Assembly: GCA_943788425.1 (NCBI GenBank) | Contig: CALSQF010000012.1 | Coordinates: 1 to 64,000, forward strand | DNA from: an uncultured Planktomarina sp. | Lineage (GTDB): Bacteria > Pseudomonadota > Alphaproteobacteria > Rhodobacterales > Rhodobacteraceae | DNA: 64,000 bases | Direction: 5' to 3' | Shown here: in pieces, positions 46,355 through 55,800 of the stretch | Layout of the letters: each line of letters begins with the position of its first letter | Numbering within the stretch: position 1 is the first letter of the stretch | Translations under genes and position numbers: made by a program | The notes under the pieces: generated by a model | The model's input: only the letters and a program-made list of their open reading frames with translations | Told to the model about the DNA's origin: nothing | Database searches by the model: none

Positions 46355-47248
46355 ATGTCACATCAAGAACAACGAGACTTAATTCAGGCCGGCCAAGGCT
46401 TTATTGCCGCTTTGGATCAAAGCGGTGGGTCGACCCCCAAAGCTCTGGCTGCCTATGGGGTTGATGCGAAAGCCTTCTCCAGTGATGCAGAAATGTTTGA
46501 TATGATCCACGCGATGCGCAGCCGGATTGTGCGCTCTTCTGACTTCACAGGCAGCAAAGTGGTCGGCGCGATTCTCTTCGAAGATACGATGGATCGGGAT
46601 TTCGATGGGCAACCGGCGCCGCAATATTTGTGGCAGCAACGTGGCGTTGTGCCATTTTTGAAGGTCGACAAGGGCCTGCAAGACACAGCCGAAGACGTGC
46701 AATTGCTCAAACCGATGCCGGATCTGGACAGTGTTTTGCAGCGCGCCGCAGCATTGGGCATTTTTGGCACAAAGATGCGCTCTGTTATTCATGGTGCCAA
46801 CCGCGAGGGCATCTCGCAAATTGTTGCGGAGCAATTTGAGATTGGCGCGCAGATCATCGCCCAGGGTCTGACACCTATTCTGGAGCCAGAAATTTCAATC
46901 ACAATTGCGGATAAGCCAGACGCAGAAAATATTTTGCGCGATACGCTCTTGAGCCATCTCGATGCTCTGCCCGCCGATCAAACGGTGATGCTCAAACTCA
47001 CACTGCCCGAAACGGCCAATCTTTACAGCAGCCTTTGCCAACACCCGCGCGTTCTGTCGGTTGTCGCGCTGTCAGGTGGCTATAGCCGCGCAGAGGCCAA
47101 TGCGCGCCTGTCCAAAAACAGCAAGATGATTGCCAGCTTCTCCCGCGCCCTCACCGAAGGGCTATCTGCAGACCAAACAGATGCGGAGTTTGATCGAACC
47201 CTGGGGCAAACCATAGATGAGATCTACCGCGCCTCAATCGCAGGATAA
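46355..47248 (+). CDS. fba: Fructose-bisphosphate aldolase, class I
   Basis: The 297-residue protein reads GFIAALDQSGGSTPKALAAYGV at the start, the class I (Schiff-base) signature, with ILFEDTMD and LKLTLPE further on; class II metal-binding motifs are absent. It interconverts fructose-1,6-bisphosphate with two triose phosphates. It lies 109 bp after pgk on the same strand and before ftsB. Class I aldolases are usual in roseobacters. Confidence 0.94.
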   Translation: MSHQEQRDLIQAGQGFIAALDQSGGSTPKALAAYGVDAKAFSSDAEMFDMIHAMRSRIVRSSDFTGSKVVGAILFEDTMDRDFDGQPAPQYLWQQRGVVPFLKVDKGLQDTAEDVQLLKPMPDLDSVLQRAAALGIFGTKMRSVIHGANREGISQIVAEQFEIGAQIIAQGLTPILEPEISITIADKPDAENILRDTLLSHLDALPADQTVMLKLTLPETANLYSSLCQHPRVLSVVALSGGYSRAEANARLSKNSKMIASFSRALTEGLSADQTDAEFDRTLGQTIDEIYRASIAG

Positions 47249-47336
47249 AATTTAAAAGAAAAACGAATCAGGGGATTCACAAGGATCGCCTGACGTGTCA
47301 TACTGCTTAAAAGCCCGTGAGAGGCATAGGCAATAC

Positions 47337-47636
47337 ATGAGACAGCGCAGCATCCCTTCAGTTGGCCCTCTGGCCGTGACATTTGTGTCGCTGACATTGG
47401 CCGCCTATTTCATATTTTCCGCCATTCAAGGCGATTACGGCATTTTGCGCCGCGCAGCCTACCAAGCAGAAGCCGATGAGTTGCAGCAAAAATTGAGCAC
47501 AGTGCAACGTTCAATTTCTCAACTGGAAAACAAAACTCTGCGCCTGTCAGATCACTATTTAGATCTTGATCTCTTGGACCAACAGGCTCGTGATGTTCTA
47601 GGCTTCATTCGCCCCGATGAAATCGTCATCCAGTAA
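47337..47636 (+). CDS. FtsB/DivIC septum formation protein
   Basis: The 99-residue protein has a short cytoplasmic tail, one membrane helix (AVTFVSLTLAAYFIFSA) and a periplasmic coiled coil rich in E, L and Q (ADELQQKLSTVQRSISQLEN), ending in a short globular part with ARDVLGF. This is the FtsB/DivIC layout; the protein links FtsL and FtsQ at the division site. The ATG at 47337 is chosen because the helix would otherwise carry a long unusual leader. The position before pdhA is typical of alphaproteobacteria. Confidence 0.88.
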   Translation: MRQRSIPSVGPLAVTFVSLTLAAYFIFSAIQGDYGILRRAAYQAEADELQQKLSTVQRSISQLENKTLRLSDHYLDLDLLDQQARDVLGFIRPDEIVIQ

Positions 47637-47705
47637 ATCAATCTAATTACCTCAATTAATTATATAAAATAAATTGTTCACATTGGCAATCAACCTGTGA
47701 TAAAG

Positions 47706-47727
47706 AATAGTTTAACGCTAAACTATT
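47706..47727 (+). promoter_or_regulatory. Palindromic operator candidate before pdhA
   Basis: Perfect 9-bp arms AATAGTTTA and TAAACTATT flank ACGC, with CG at the exact centre, 15 bp before the pdhA ATG in a very AT-rich leader. A central CG in an A/T palindrome resembles LacI-family operators. It could also fold in the mRNA just before the ribosome-binding site. Which protein binds it is unknown. Confidence 0.55.
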
Positions 47728-47741
47728 TTTACGAGGTCCCG

Positions 47742-48740
47742 ATGGCGGCTAAAAAAACAAGCAAGACAAATGTCTCGAAGGACGATTTGCTGCATTACTA
47801 CCGCGAAATGCTGCTGATCCGGCGATTTGAAGAGAAGGCCGGCCAGCTCTATGGCATGGGTTTGATTGGTGGCTTTTGTCATCTCTACATCGGTCAAGAA
47901 GCAGTTGTGGTGGGACTCGAAGCGGCAGCAGAGGAAGGCGACAAGCGCGTGACATCCTACCGCGATCACGGCCATATGCTGGCCTGTGGCATGGAAGCCA
48001 ACGGCGTTATGGCCGAGCTGACCGGTCGCAGCGGCGGATATTCCAAAGGCAAAGGCGGCTCGATGCATATGTTCTCGAAAGAGAAGCATTTCTACGGCGG
48101 TCACGGCATTGTGGGAGCGCAGGTGCCCATCGGTGCAGGCCTGGCATTTGCCGATAAATATCTCGGCAATGGCCGGGTAACCTTTGCATATTTCGGAGAT
48201 GGCGCAGCCAATCAGGGCCAGGTTTACGAAACGTTCAACATGGCAGCGCTTTGGGATCTTCCAGTGGTTTTTGTGATTGAAAACAACCAATACGCCATGG
48301 GCACATCACAGCAACGCTCCACTTCATCCGCAGAAATCTACGAACGTGGCCGCGCCTTTGGCATTCCGGGCGAAGCGATTGATGGCATGGATGTTTTGGC
48401 GGTAAAAGCCGCTGGCGAGACGGCCGTTGCGCATTGCCGCTCTGGCAAGGGCCCCTATATACTTGAGATCAAAACCTACCGCTACCGCGGCCACTCAATG
48501 TCCGATCCCGCCAAATACCGGACACGCGAAGAGGTCCAGAAAATTCGTGAAGAAAAAGACGCCATTGAACATGTGCGCGATCTGCTCCTGACCAGTAAAC
48601 ATTGCAGCGAAGAGGATCTCAAGGCGATCGATAAGGACATCAAAGCCGTGGTCAACGAAAGCGCGGAATTTGCAAAACAAAGCCCAGAACCGGCTTTGGA
48701 TGAACTTTGGACAGATATTTATGCACAGGCGGAGGCTTAA
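47742..48740 (+). CDS. pdhA: Pyruvate dehydrogenase E1 component, alpha subunit
   Basis: The 332-residue protein has the thiamine diphosphate motif GDGAANQGQVYETFNMAALW...ENNQ and the phosphorylation-loop-like RYRGHSMSDPAKYRTREE. It starts at ATG 47742 after an ACGAGG site; the upstream in-frame leader is unlikely. With PdhB it decarboxylates pyruvate and loads acetyl groups on E2. It heads the pdhA-pdhB-pdhC operon. Confidence 0.97.
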   Translation: MAAKKTSKTNVSKDDLLHYYREMLLIRRFEEKAGQLYGMGLIGGFCHLYIGQEAVVVGLEAAAEEGDKRVTSYRDHGHMLACGMEANGVMAELTGRSGGYSKGKGGSMHMFSKEKHFYGGHGIVGAQVPIGAGLAFADKYLGNGRVTFAYFGDGAANQGQVYETFNMAALWDLPVVFVIENNQYAMGTSQQRSTSSAEIYERGRAFGIPGEAIDGMDVLAVKAAGETAVAHCRSGKGPYILEIKTYRYRGHSMSDPAKYRTREEVQKIREEKDAIEHVRDLLLTSKHCSEEDLKAIDKDIKAVVNESAEFAKQSPEPALDELWTDIYAQAEA

Positions 48741-48743
48741 CCC

Positions 48744-50117
48744 ATGGCGATTGAAATTTTGATGCCCGCACTGTCCCCTACAATGGAAGAAGGCACCCTG
48801 GCCAAATGGCTGGTTGCTGAAGGTGATAAGGTCAGTTCAGGCGATATCCTGGCTGAAATTGAAACCGACAAAGCAACAATGGAATTCGAAGCGGTTGATG
48901 AGGGAGTAATTGGCAAACTGTTGATTGCGGAAGGAACGGCCAATGTGGCTGTCAACTCTGCCATTGCCGTTTTGCTTGACGAGGGCGAGAGCCTATCTGA
49001 TGCCGCCTCCCCGGCCCAGACGGCCGCCCCAGCAGCCAGCGCTGCTGCGCAAACGCCGGCAGCGCCAACCAGCGCATCTGCGCAAGCCCCCGTTGCTGTG
49101 CAGGTCGTCGAACATGATGTGCCGGCCGGCACGTCATTTAAAAGCCTGACCGTGCGCGAAGCCATTCGCGAAGCCATGTCCGAGGAGATGCGCTCTGATG
49201 AGACGGTCTACCTCATGGGTGAAGAGGTGGCAGAATATCAAGGCGCTTATAAGATCTCGCAAGGTATGCTCGATGAGTTCGGATCCAAACGCGTGATTGA
49301 TACGCCAATTACCGAGCATGGGTTTGCCGGCATTGCTGTCGGTGCCGCCTTTGGTGGGCTAAAGCCTGTTGTCGAATTTATGACCTTCAACTTCGCCATG
49401 CAGGCGATGGATCATATCATCAACTCTGCGGCCAAAACCCTCTATATGTCCGGTGGTCAGATGGGCGCGCCGATGGTATTCCGTGGCCCCAATGGGGCAG
49501 CGGCCCGCGTCGGAGCGCAGCATAGCCAAGACTATGCGGCCTGGTATGCCCATATCCCTGGGCTGAAAGTCGTGATGCCATATTCGGCAGATGATGCCAA
49601 AGGTCTGCTCAAATCAGCCATTCGCGATCCCAACCCGGTGATCTTTTTGGAGAATGAAATTCTCTATGGCCAGAGCTTCCAAGTCCCAGACTTGCCCGAT
49701 TACACCGTGCCTCTTGGCAAGGCGCGCATCTGGCGCGAGGGCAATGACATCACATTGGTCAGCTTCGGCATTGGGATGAAATATGCGCTGGAAGCCGCAG
49801 ATCAACTGGCTGAGATGGGCGTCAGTGCGGAAGTTATTGACCTACGCTGTTTACGTCCTTTGGACACCGCCACGGTGGTGAACTCTGTGAAAAAGACCAA
49901 TCGCTGCGTCACCATCGAAGAAGGGTTCCCGGTCTGCTCTATTGGCAGCCATATCTCCTCTGTTCTGATGCAGGAGGCTTTTGATTATCTCGATGCCCCC
50001 GTTATAACCTGCACAGGCAAAGACGTTCCCATGCCCTATGCGGCCAATCTTGAGAAACTTGCCCTGGTCACCACGGATGAAGTGATGACGGCGGCCAAAT
50101 CTGTCCTCTACCGTTAA
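48744..50117 (+). CDS. pdhB: Pyruvate dehydrogenase E1 component, beta subunit with N-terminal lipoyl domain
   Basis: The 457-residue protein begins with a lipoyl domain whose modified lysine is K43 ([10 protein letters not shown]), then an Ala/Pro-rich linker (about 95-130), then the E1-beta transketolase domain ([14 protein letters not shown] ... [16 protein letters not shown]). A lipoyl domain on E1-beta is characteristic of alphaproteobacterial complexes. It starts 3 bp after pdhA. The lipoyl segment is nearly the same as that of PdhC, suggesting duplication or gene conversion. Confidence 0.97.
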   Translation: MAIEILMPALSPTMEEGTLAKWLVAEGDKVSSGDILAEIETDKATMEFEAVDEGVIGKLLIAEGTANVAVNSAIAVLLDEGESLSDAASPAQTAAPAASAAAQTPAAPTSASAQAPVAVQVVEHDVPAGTSFKSLTVREAIREAMSEEMRSDETVYLMGEEVAEYQGAYKISQGMLDEFGSKRVIDTPITEHGFAGIAVGAAFGGLKPVVEFMTFNFAMQAMDHIINSAAKTLYMSGGQMGAPMVFRGPNGAAARVGAQHSQDYAAWYAHIPGLKVVMPYSADDAKGLLKSAIRDPNPVIFLENEILYGQSFQVPDLPDYTVPLGKARIWREGNDITLVSFGIGMKYALEAADQLAEMGVSAEVIDLRCLRPLDTATVVNSVKKTNRCVTIEEGFPVCSIGSHISSVLMQEAFDYLDAPVITCTGKDVPMPYAANLEKLALVTTDEVMTAAKSVLYR

Positions 50118-50127
50118 GGAGCGCCCC

Positions 50128-51444
50128 ATGGCACTTGAAATTCTTATGCCGGCCCTATCGCCCACGATGGAAGAGGGAACCCTGGCCAAATGGTTGGTTG
50201 CTGAAGGGGATCGGGTTCAATCTGGCGATCTTTTGGCTGAAATTGAAACCGACAAAGCGACAATGGAGTTTGAAGCCGTTGATGAGGGCGTCATCGGCAA
50301 ACTCTTGGTGGCCGAAGGCACTGCGAATGTGAAGGTCAATTCGGCCATCGCCATTTTGCTCGAAGAGGGTGATGCGGCGGATGCAACCGCCTCGCCGCCA
50401 GCTCAAAGTACCGCAGCCGCTGCTCCTGTGGCCGCAGAGGAGAGCACAGCTCATGCGCCAGCTCCAAGCGCGCCACCCAGTGCCGCGCCTGCCGCCATGA
50501 GCTCGAATGACGGCACACGCATTTTCGCCTCCCCCCTGGCGCGGCGCATTGCTGCCGATCAAGGGTTGGATCTGACGCAGATCAGCGGATCTGGGCCCAA
50601 AGGGCGAATTGTCAAAGCCGATGTGAGTGGCGTCCCTGCCGCAGCCGCAGCCTCCTCTGCCGCCGCAGCGCCCCTCGCCGGCGCTCCCGGCCCCGCAGCC
50701 TCACTGCCCAGCTCCGCAAGTGCCGCCAGCGTGGAGGCACTTTATCAGGGTCGCAGCTATAAAACCGTATCTTTGGATGGGATGCGCAGGGTGATTGCCG
50801 ACCGGTTGACCGAAGCCAAGCAAACCGTCCCGCATTTCTACCTCCGCCGTGACATTCAGCTCGACAATCTGCTCAAGCTGCGCAGTGAGGTGAACGCGGG
50901 GCTTGCAGCTCGAGGTGTGAAGCTCTCGGTGAATGATTTTATCATCAAAGCCTGCGCCATGGCGCTGCAAAGCGTTCCGGCGGCCAATGCAGTTTGGGCC
51001 GGTGACCGCGTTTTGCAGATGGAAGCGTCAGATATCTCTGTCGCCGTTGCCATTCAGGGGGGATTGTTCACTCCGGTCCTGCTGGACGCTGACAGCAAAT
51101 CTTTGTCAAAATTAGCGGTTGAGATGAAAGATCTCGCCGCCCGCGCCCGCAGCCGCAAATTGGCGCCCCATGAATATCAGGGTGGCAGTTTCTCGATCTC
51201 AAATCTCGGCATGATGGGCATTGATAACTTTGATGCGGTGATCAACCCGCCGCAAGGGGCCATTCTCGCGGTCGGAGCTGGCAAAAAACGCCCAGTTGTG
51301 GACGCAGATGGCACGCTGAGCGTGGCAACTGTCATGTCCGTGACCATGTCCGTGGATCACCGGGTGATTGACGGGGCTTTAGGCGCCGAATTGCTCGATG
51401 CGATTGTTCACAATCTGGAGCATCCCCTGTCTATGCTGGCGTAA
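50128..51444 (+). CDS. pdhC: Pyruvate dehydrogenase E2 component (dihydrolipoamide acetyltransferase)
   Basis: The 438-residue protein has one lipoyl domain (K43), an Ala-rich linker, a peripheral-subunit-binding domain ([18 protein letters not shown]), a second linker and the catalytic acetyltransferase domain ending with [14 protein letters not shown] (catalytic His and Asp). It carries acetyl groups to CoA and forms the core of the complex. E3 (lpd) is not next to it, so it is encoded elsewhere. A terminator follows. Confidence 0.97.
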   Translation: MALEILMPALSPTMEEGTLAKWLVAEGDRVQSGDLLAEIETDKATMEFEAVDEGVIGKLLVAEGTANVKVNSAIAILLEEGDAADATASPPAQSTAAAAPVAAEESTAHAPAPSAPPSAAPAAMSSNDGTRIFASPLARRIAADQGLDLTQISGSGPKGRIVKADVSGVPAAAAASSAAAAPLAGAPGPAASLPSSASAASVEALYQGRSYKTVSLDGMRRVIADRLTEAKQTVPHFYLRRDIQLDNLLKLRSEVNAGLAARGVKLSVNDFIIKACAMALQSVPAANAVWAGDRVLQMEASDISVAVAIQGGLFTPVLLDADSKSLSKLAVEMKDLAARARSRKLAPHEYQGGSFSISNLGMMGIDNFDAVINPPQGAILAVGAGKKRPVVDADGTLSVATVMSVTMSVDHRVIDGALGAELLDAIVHNLEHPLSMLA

Positions 51445-51463
51445 GCGCTGGCTCATAATCACC

Positions 51464-51502
51464 AAAAAACCCGGCCCAGCCAATGCTGCGTCGGGTTTTT
51501 TT
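51464..51502. terminator. Terminator between convergent pdhC and cysE
   Basis: AAAAAACCCG and CGGGTTTTTT form a 10-bp stem around an 18-nt loop; A- and T-runs on either side make it work in both directions. Confidence 0.8.
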
Positions 51503-51527
51503 ATGACACTGCGTGCCCTTGGGCCGC

Positions 51528-52325
51528 TCAACCTAGGAGTTGATCCATGGTGATGGAAGGTTGCTCACAACCAGCCTCTCCGACAATCTTTGCAGGAACC
51601 CCAGCAACTGTTTTGCAAGGCGGCACCTCATGGAGCACCACAGAGCCAGCGGCAATCCGGCTGCAATGGCCAACTTTGATATTGCCCAAAACCTTTGCCC
51701 CCGCCCCAATCAAAACACCATTGCCGATCTTTGGGTGACGTTCATCATCTTGCTTGCCCGTGCCGCCCAAAGTTACCGAGTGCAGCATTGATACATTATC
51801 TCCCACCACAGCCGTCTCACCGATCACGATCGAATGCGCGTGATCAATCATAAGCCCGCGTCCGATAACGGCTGCGGGATGAATATCAATGCCAAAGACT
51901 TCTGAAATTCGAGATTGGAAAAAATACGCCAGATCTTTGCGCCCGTCGCACCAGAGGGCATGGCCAACGCGATAGGCTTGAATAGCTTGGAAGCCCTTGA
52001 AAAACAACAAAGGCTGAGTCAAATTATGGCAGGCTGGATCACGTTCACGTACCGCCATGAGATCGGCGCGCGAATAGGCCCCCAGACCCTCAGATTGGAT
52101 GGTGTGATCAGCAATTTCGCGCAGCATTTGCTCTGGCATTTCTGCTGACGCCAGCTTCAGCGCAATACGGTAGGACAGGGCTTGCTCCAAGCTGCTGTGA
52201 TGCAGAATGCTGGAATGGATCATAGCGCCTAAGAGCGGCTCCTGCGCCAATGCGCTTTGCGCTTGCCGCAGCATTTTATCCCAAACCGGGTCTATGGTCT
52301 CCAATTGCGCTGCTGTTTGTGCCAT
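51528..52325 (-). CDS. cysE: Serine O-acetyltransferase
   Basis: The 265-residue protein has an N-terminal helical domain and C-terminal left-handed beta-helix repeats (GIDIHPAAVIGRGLMIDHAHSIVIGETAVVG, HPKIGNGVLIGAGAKVLGNI), with the catalytic histidine in DHAHS. It acetylates serine with acetyl-CoA, the first step to cysteine. An AGAGGA-type site precedes the ATG. Upstream (to 52798) there is no intact gene, only the phage-like remnant. Confidence 0.95.
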   Translation of the reverse strand: MAQTAAQLETIDPVWDKMLRQAQSALAQEPLLGAMIHSSILHHSSLEQALSYRIALKLASAEMPEQMLREIADHTIQSEGLGAYSRADLMAVRERDPACHNLTQPLLFFKGFQAIQAYRVGHALWCDGRKDLAYFFQSRISEVFGIDIHPAAVIGRGLMIDHAHSIVIGETAVVGDNVSMLHSVTLGGTGKQDDERHPKIGNGVLIGAGAKVLGNIKVGHCSRIAAGSVVLHEVPPCKTVAGVPAKIVGEAGCEQPSITMDQLLG

Positions 52326-52530
52326 GGGTCAATCCTCTGGTAGGGCTTTGTTTCCCATTACATAGGCAGATTACCAAACTTATCAACCTATCTGCCCAGA
52401 TGTTTCACCTGACACAGGCGACCGGGGCCACTCGGAATTCTTGAAAAGACCTCGGCATCACCCGAGCCGCCCAGGCAGCCTCTGCCTTCCCTGCGTGCTG
52501 ACCTGGCATGTTTTAGAGATCTTTGAGGCA

Positions 52531-52692
52531 TTAAGCAGTGAACCGAAATTTGCGAAACAAGCCAGGACCAAAACTTTCAGAAAGCTGCGCCACTTGCAGC
52601 TCTAACACGCCATGCGCGCCATCGGCGGAGCGCATCGCAGCGCTGTAGCGCCATTGGGCTTGACTGACCTCTTCTTGGCGCAACAGCTGGGC
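52531..52692 (-). pseudogene. Remnant resembling the 3' end of a gene transfer agent host-specificity/tail gene
   Basis: The minus-strand frame reads CGAQLLRQEEVSQAQWRYS, AAMRSADGAHGVLELQ and VAQLSESFGPGLFRKF, ending at a TAA (52531). From memory this matches the C terminus of the large host-specificity protein at the end of Rhodobacterales gene transfer agent clusters (pattern YSAAM..DG..-VAQLS..FGPG-F). Only about 50 codons survive. The rest of the 473-bp gap (52326-52798) holds no gene I recognise. If correct, it is a deletion scar of a gene transfer agent cluster between cysE and mltG. Confidence 0.55.
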
Positions 52693-52798
52693 ACCGCATC
52701 GCGGCATCCGTGCTTTACAGTGGTATGCGAGGAGTTTGGCCCAAAGGTGTAAAACCTTTAAAACCTTTGCGAGCGGTCACATTGACAAAGCCTTACGG

Positions 52799-53944
52799 CT
52801 ATCGGGATGCTTCAATTTTGCGCCAAGCGGCAACATTGCGATTGTGCTCTTTGAGAGTCACCGCAAAGGCATGGCCACCGGTACCGTCGGCTACGAAAAA
52901 TATAAAATCCGTCTCGGCCGGTTTCAGCGCCGCTTGCAAGCTGGCCAAGCCCGGATTGGCAATAGGCGTTGGCGGCAGACCACGGTTTACATAGGTGTTC
53001 CAAGGGGTGTCTTTGCGCAGTTCGCTTTTGCGCAGACCCCGGCCCAAGGGTCCCTTGCCCAGGGTCACCCCATAAATAACAGTGGGATCCGTTTGCAGCG
53101 GCATGCCCTTTTCCAATCTATTGGCAAAAACCGAGGCCACTGTGAAACGTTCATCGGCCACACCAGTCTCTTTTTCTATGATGGACGCTAAGATCAGCAG
53201 CTCCTCCATCGTCTCAACGGGTGTGATATCACGGCGCTGCGCCCAAACCTCTGCCAGGCGGCGCTCTTGCGCCTGCAGCATCCGCGCGAGCAGGTCTTGG
53301 CGCAGATCGCCAGCTTTGATCTCGTAGCTGTCCGGTGCCAAGGTGCCCTCTGCGGGGATCTGTGCTATATCACCCGTCAAAATGTCGATGGCTTTGAGGG
53401 CTTCGACCACTTGCCAACTGGTTGTGCCCTCTGCGATTGCAAGCCGAATGCGCGTATCGCCTTGGTCAATCACCCGGAGATAGGCCTCCGGTGCTGTGTC
53501 CTCAGCGGGGGTAAAACGCGCAACTTCCGCATAGCTATTCAACACTGGATCCAATTCCCGCACCAAAACCGTGCTGCGTGTGACCCCCACGCGATAGACC
53601 ACCTCCGTGCCACAGGTATTGCGGCCACTGGTAGTGATTTGGTCTGCAATTTCCGCCATAGACGCGCCCGCCGGGATCAAGAAACTACCAGCTTTGAGGC
53701 GGCCAGATCTATCGGTATAATCGGCTCCGATATTGAACAATTCTTTGCTTCGAACCGCGCCCTTATCCCGCAAATAAACGGAAATTTTCTGCATCGAGCT
53801 GCCGGGCTCGACTTTGAGGCAAATGGCCTCTGTCAAGGGGCCAGTTTTGTAATACTCCGCTTTGAGAAGCGTCATGACCCCGCCAATCAGGAAGAGACCG
53901 ATAACAATCAAGGTTATTGCATTGGACGCAATATTTCGCCACAT
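52799..53944 (-). CDS. mltG: Endolytic murein transglycosylase MltG
   Basis: The 381-residue protein has one N-terminal membrane helix (ASNAITLIVIGLFLIGGVM), a LysM-like/YceG domain and the catalytic glutamate in ILASIIEKETGV, followed by QTDPTVIYG and the late DFIFFVADGTGGHAF. It cuts nascent peptidoglycan strands and limits glycan length. Its ATG at 53944 comes one base after the fabF stop. The fabF-mltG order is widespread. Older names include YceG and 'aminodeoxychorismate lyase', the latter wrong for this protein. Confidence 0.94.
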   Translation of the reverse strand: MWRNIASNAITLIVIGLFLIGGVMTLLKAEYYKTGPLTEAICLKVEPGSSMQKISVYLRDKGAVRSKELFNIGADYTDRSGRLKAGSFLIPAGASMAEIADQITTSGRNTCGTEVVYRVGVTRSTVLVRELDPVLNSYAEVARFTPAEDTAPEAYLRVIDQGDTRIRLAIAEGTTSWQVVEALKAIDILTGDIAQIPAEGTLAPDSYEIKAGDLRQDLLARMLQAQERRLAEVWAQRRDITPVETMEELLILASIIEKETGVADERFTVASVFANRLEKGMPLQTDPTVIYGVTLGKGPLGRGLRKSELRKDTPWNTYVNRGLPPTPIANPGLASLQAALKPAETDFIFFVADGTGGHAFAVTLKEHNRNVAAWRKIEASR

Positions 53945-53945
53945 A

Positions 53946-55205
53946 TTATGCAAATTTCCCGAAAATGACGCTGGCATTTGTGCCGCCAAAACCGAAAGAA
54001 TTGGACAGAGCAACATTGATTTGGCGTTCTACCTTGGCATTTGGTGCCAGATCAATCGGTGTCTCCACCGCAGGGTTGTCCAGATTGATGGTCGGAGGGG
54101 CAACTTGATCGCGAATGGCCAGAATGCTGAAGATCGCCTCAATTGCGCCCGCCGCGCCCAGCAAATGGCCGGTGGATGATTTGGTGGATGACATGGTCAC
54201 ACCAGAGGCTGCATCGCCCAATAAACGCTCCACCGCGCTCAGTTCAATGGTATCGGCCATCGTCGATGTGCCATGCGCATTGATATAATCAATCGCCTGG
54301 GGCTCGAGGCCCGCATTTTTCAGGGCCGCTCGCATAGACCGCTCGCCGCCCTCACCGGTTTCGGATGGGGCGGTGATATGATAGGCGTCACCAGACATGC
54401 CATAGCCTAAAACCTCTGCGTAAATTTTCGCACCGCGCGCTTTGGCATGCTCCAGCTCTTCAAGGACAACCACACCGGCCCCCTCACCCATCACAAAGCC
54501 ATCTCTGTCCGCATCATAGGGGCGGCTGGCCTTTGTTGGGTCCGTTTCTGACTTAGTCGACAGAGCTTTGCAGGCATTAAATCCAGCGATACCAATCTCA
54601 CAGATTGAGCTTTCAGCGCCGCCTGCCACCATAACATCCGCATCACCAAACATGATCAAACGGCTGGCATCGCCAATGGCATGTGCACCGGTCGAGCAGG
54701 CCGTTACAACCGCATGATTCGGCCCCTTAAATCCATATTTGATGCTCACCTGTCCCGAGACCAGATTGATCAATGCCCCTGGAATAAAGAATGGCGAAAC
54801 CCGCCGCGGACCTTTTTTGTCAATCAACAAAGCCGTATCTGCAATGGTTTGCAAACCGCCTATACCGGATCCGATCATCACGCCGGTACGGACACGATCC
54901 GTATCTGCCTGAGGCATCCATCCACTGTCCTGCACAGCTTGCTGGGCGGCGGCCATTCCGAAAAGAATGAAATCGTCAATTTTTCGCCGTTCTTTGGGCT
55001 CCAAATACGCATTGCCATTAAAGGTGCCATTCGTGCCATCGCCCAGTGGCACTTCGCAGGCGTATTTCGTAACCACATTCCTGGTATCAAATTTCTCAAT
55101 CATCCCTGCACCGGAGGCTCCTGCGAGCAAACGCTCCCAGGTCGCTTCAACCCCATCCGCCAAAGGCGATACCATTCCAAGCCCAGTTACCACGACACGA
55201 CGCAT
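53946..55205 (-). CDS. fabF: 3-oxoacyl-[acyl-carrier-protein] synthase II
   Basis: The 419-residue protein starts MRRVVVTGLGMVSPL after a GGAGATC site. The Cys-His-His triad lies in VTACSTGAHA, INAHGTSTMADT and STKSSTGHLLGAAG. It condenses malonyl-ACP with the growing acyl chain. It follows acpP on the same strand and is one base from mltG. Confidence 0.96.
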   Translation of the reverse strand: MRRVVVTGLGMVSPLADGVEATWERLLAGASGAGMIEKFDTRNVVTKYACEVPLGDGTNGTFNGNAYLEPKERRKIDDFILFGMAAAQQAVQDSGWMPQADTDRVRTGVMIGSGIGGLQTIADTALLIDKKGPRRVSPFFIPGALINLVSGQVSIKYGFKGPNHAVVTACSTGAHAIGDASRLIMFGDADVMVAGGAESSICEIGIAGFNACKALSTKSETDPTKASRPYDADRDGFVMGEGAGVVVLEELEHAKARGAKIYAEVLGYGMSGDAYHITAPSETGEGGERSMRAALKNAGLEPQAIDYINAHGTSTMADTIELSAVERLLGDAASGVTMSSTKSSTGHLLGAAGAIEAIFSILAIRDQVAPPTINLDNPAVETPIDLAPNAKVERQINVALSNSFGFGGTNASVIFGKFA

Positions 55206-55297
55206 CTTGATCTCCAATTTTGATCTCGGGTCAATTATGATCTAAACCTGTCCATAGGTCAGCCCCCAATTTTGGAATAATTACCGGGGGTACAAAT

Positions 55298-55323
55298 GAA
55301 AACGGCACCCAAAGAGGATGCCG
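55298..55323 (-). terminator. Terminator after acpP
   Basis: On the minus strand CGGCATCC and GGGTGCCG pair (one G-U) around TCTTT, followed by TTTTC. This would uncouple abundant acpP message from fabF. Confidence 0.7.
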
Positions 55324-55347
55324 CAATCGAAATTCAAGGTGCTGAAA

Positions 55348-55581
55348 TTAAACGGCTTCAGAGATATGCTTGACAGCGTCACCGAATGTTTGGATTGTTT
55401 CCGCAGCATCATCGGGAATTTCAATTCCAAACTCTTCTTCGAAAGCCATAACCAGTTCAACTGTGTCCAGGCTATCTGCGCCGAGGTCATCGATGAAAGA
55501 AGCATTATCAACAACTTTATCTTCCTCAACACCCAGGTGTTCTACAACAATTTTTTTAACACGGTCAGCGACTTCGCTCAT
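55348..55581 (-). CDS. acpP: Acyl carrier protein
   Basis: The 77-residue acidic protein has the phosphopantetheine site DSL with S37 in [10 protein letters not shown]. It carries acyl chains in fatty acid and lipid A synthesis. It lies between fabG and fabF with its own terminator, the standard arrangement. High confidence. Confidence 0.98.
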   Translation of the reverse strand: MSEVADRVKKIVVEHLGVEEDKVVDNASFIDDLGADSLDTVELVMAFEEEFGIEIPDDAAETIQTFGDAVKHISEAV

Positions 55582-55800
55582 ATCTCAGATCCTTATTCAT
55601 TCCGGGGCTTGCGCCCGTTGTTCTCCGCACAACTTGCGGTCTTGATGTGCTTCAACATCGAAGCGGTAGATCCCCGGTTTGCCACAGGGGGCCGATGTGA
55701 ACACGAAAAGGTGCAAATCACGTCGTTGCGCCGGCTATAGCACAGGATGGCCGGGGGGCAAATGTTTTGTCACCGGCAATTCGAAATCGGCAAAAAACCT

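Noticed and set aside
53946-54016. Longer N terminus for mltG starting at 54016
   Set aside because: It would overlap fabF by ~70 bp with no conserved residues; the ATG at 53944 directly precedes the membrane helix.
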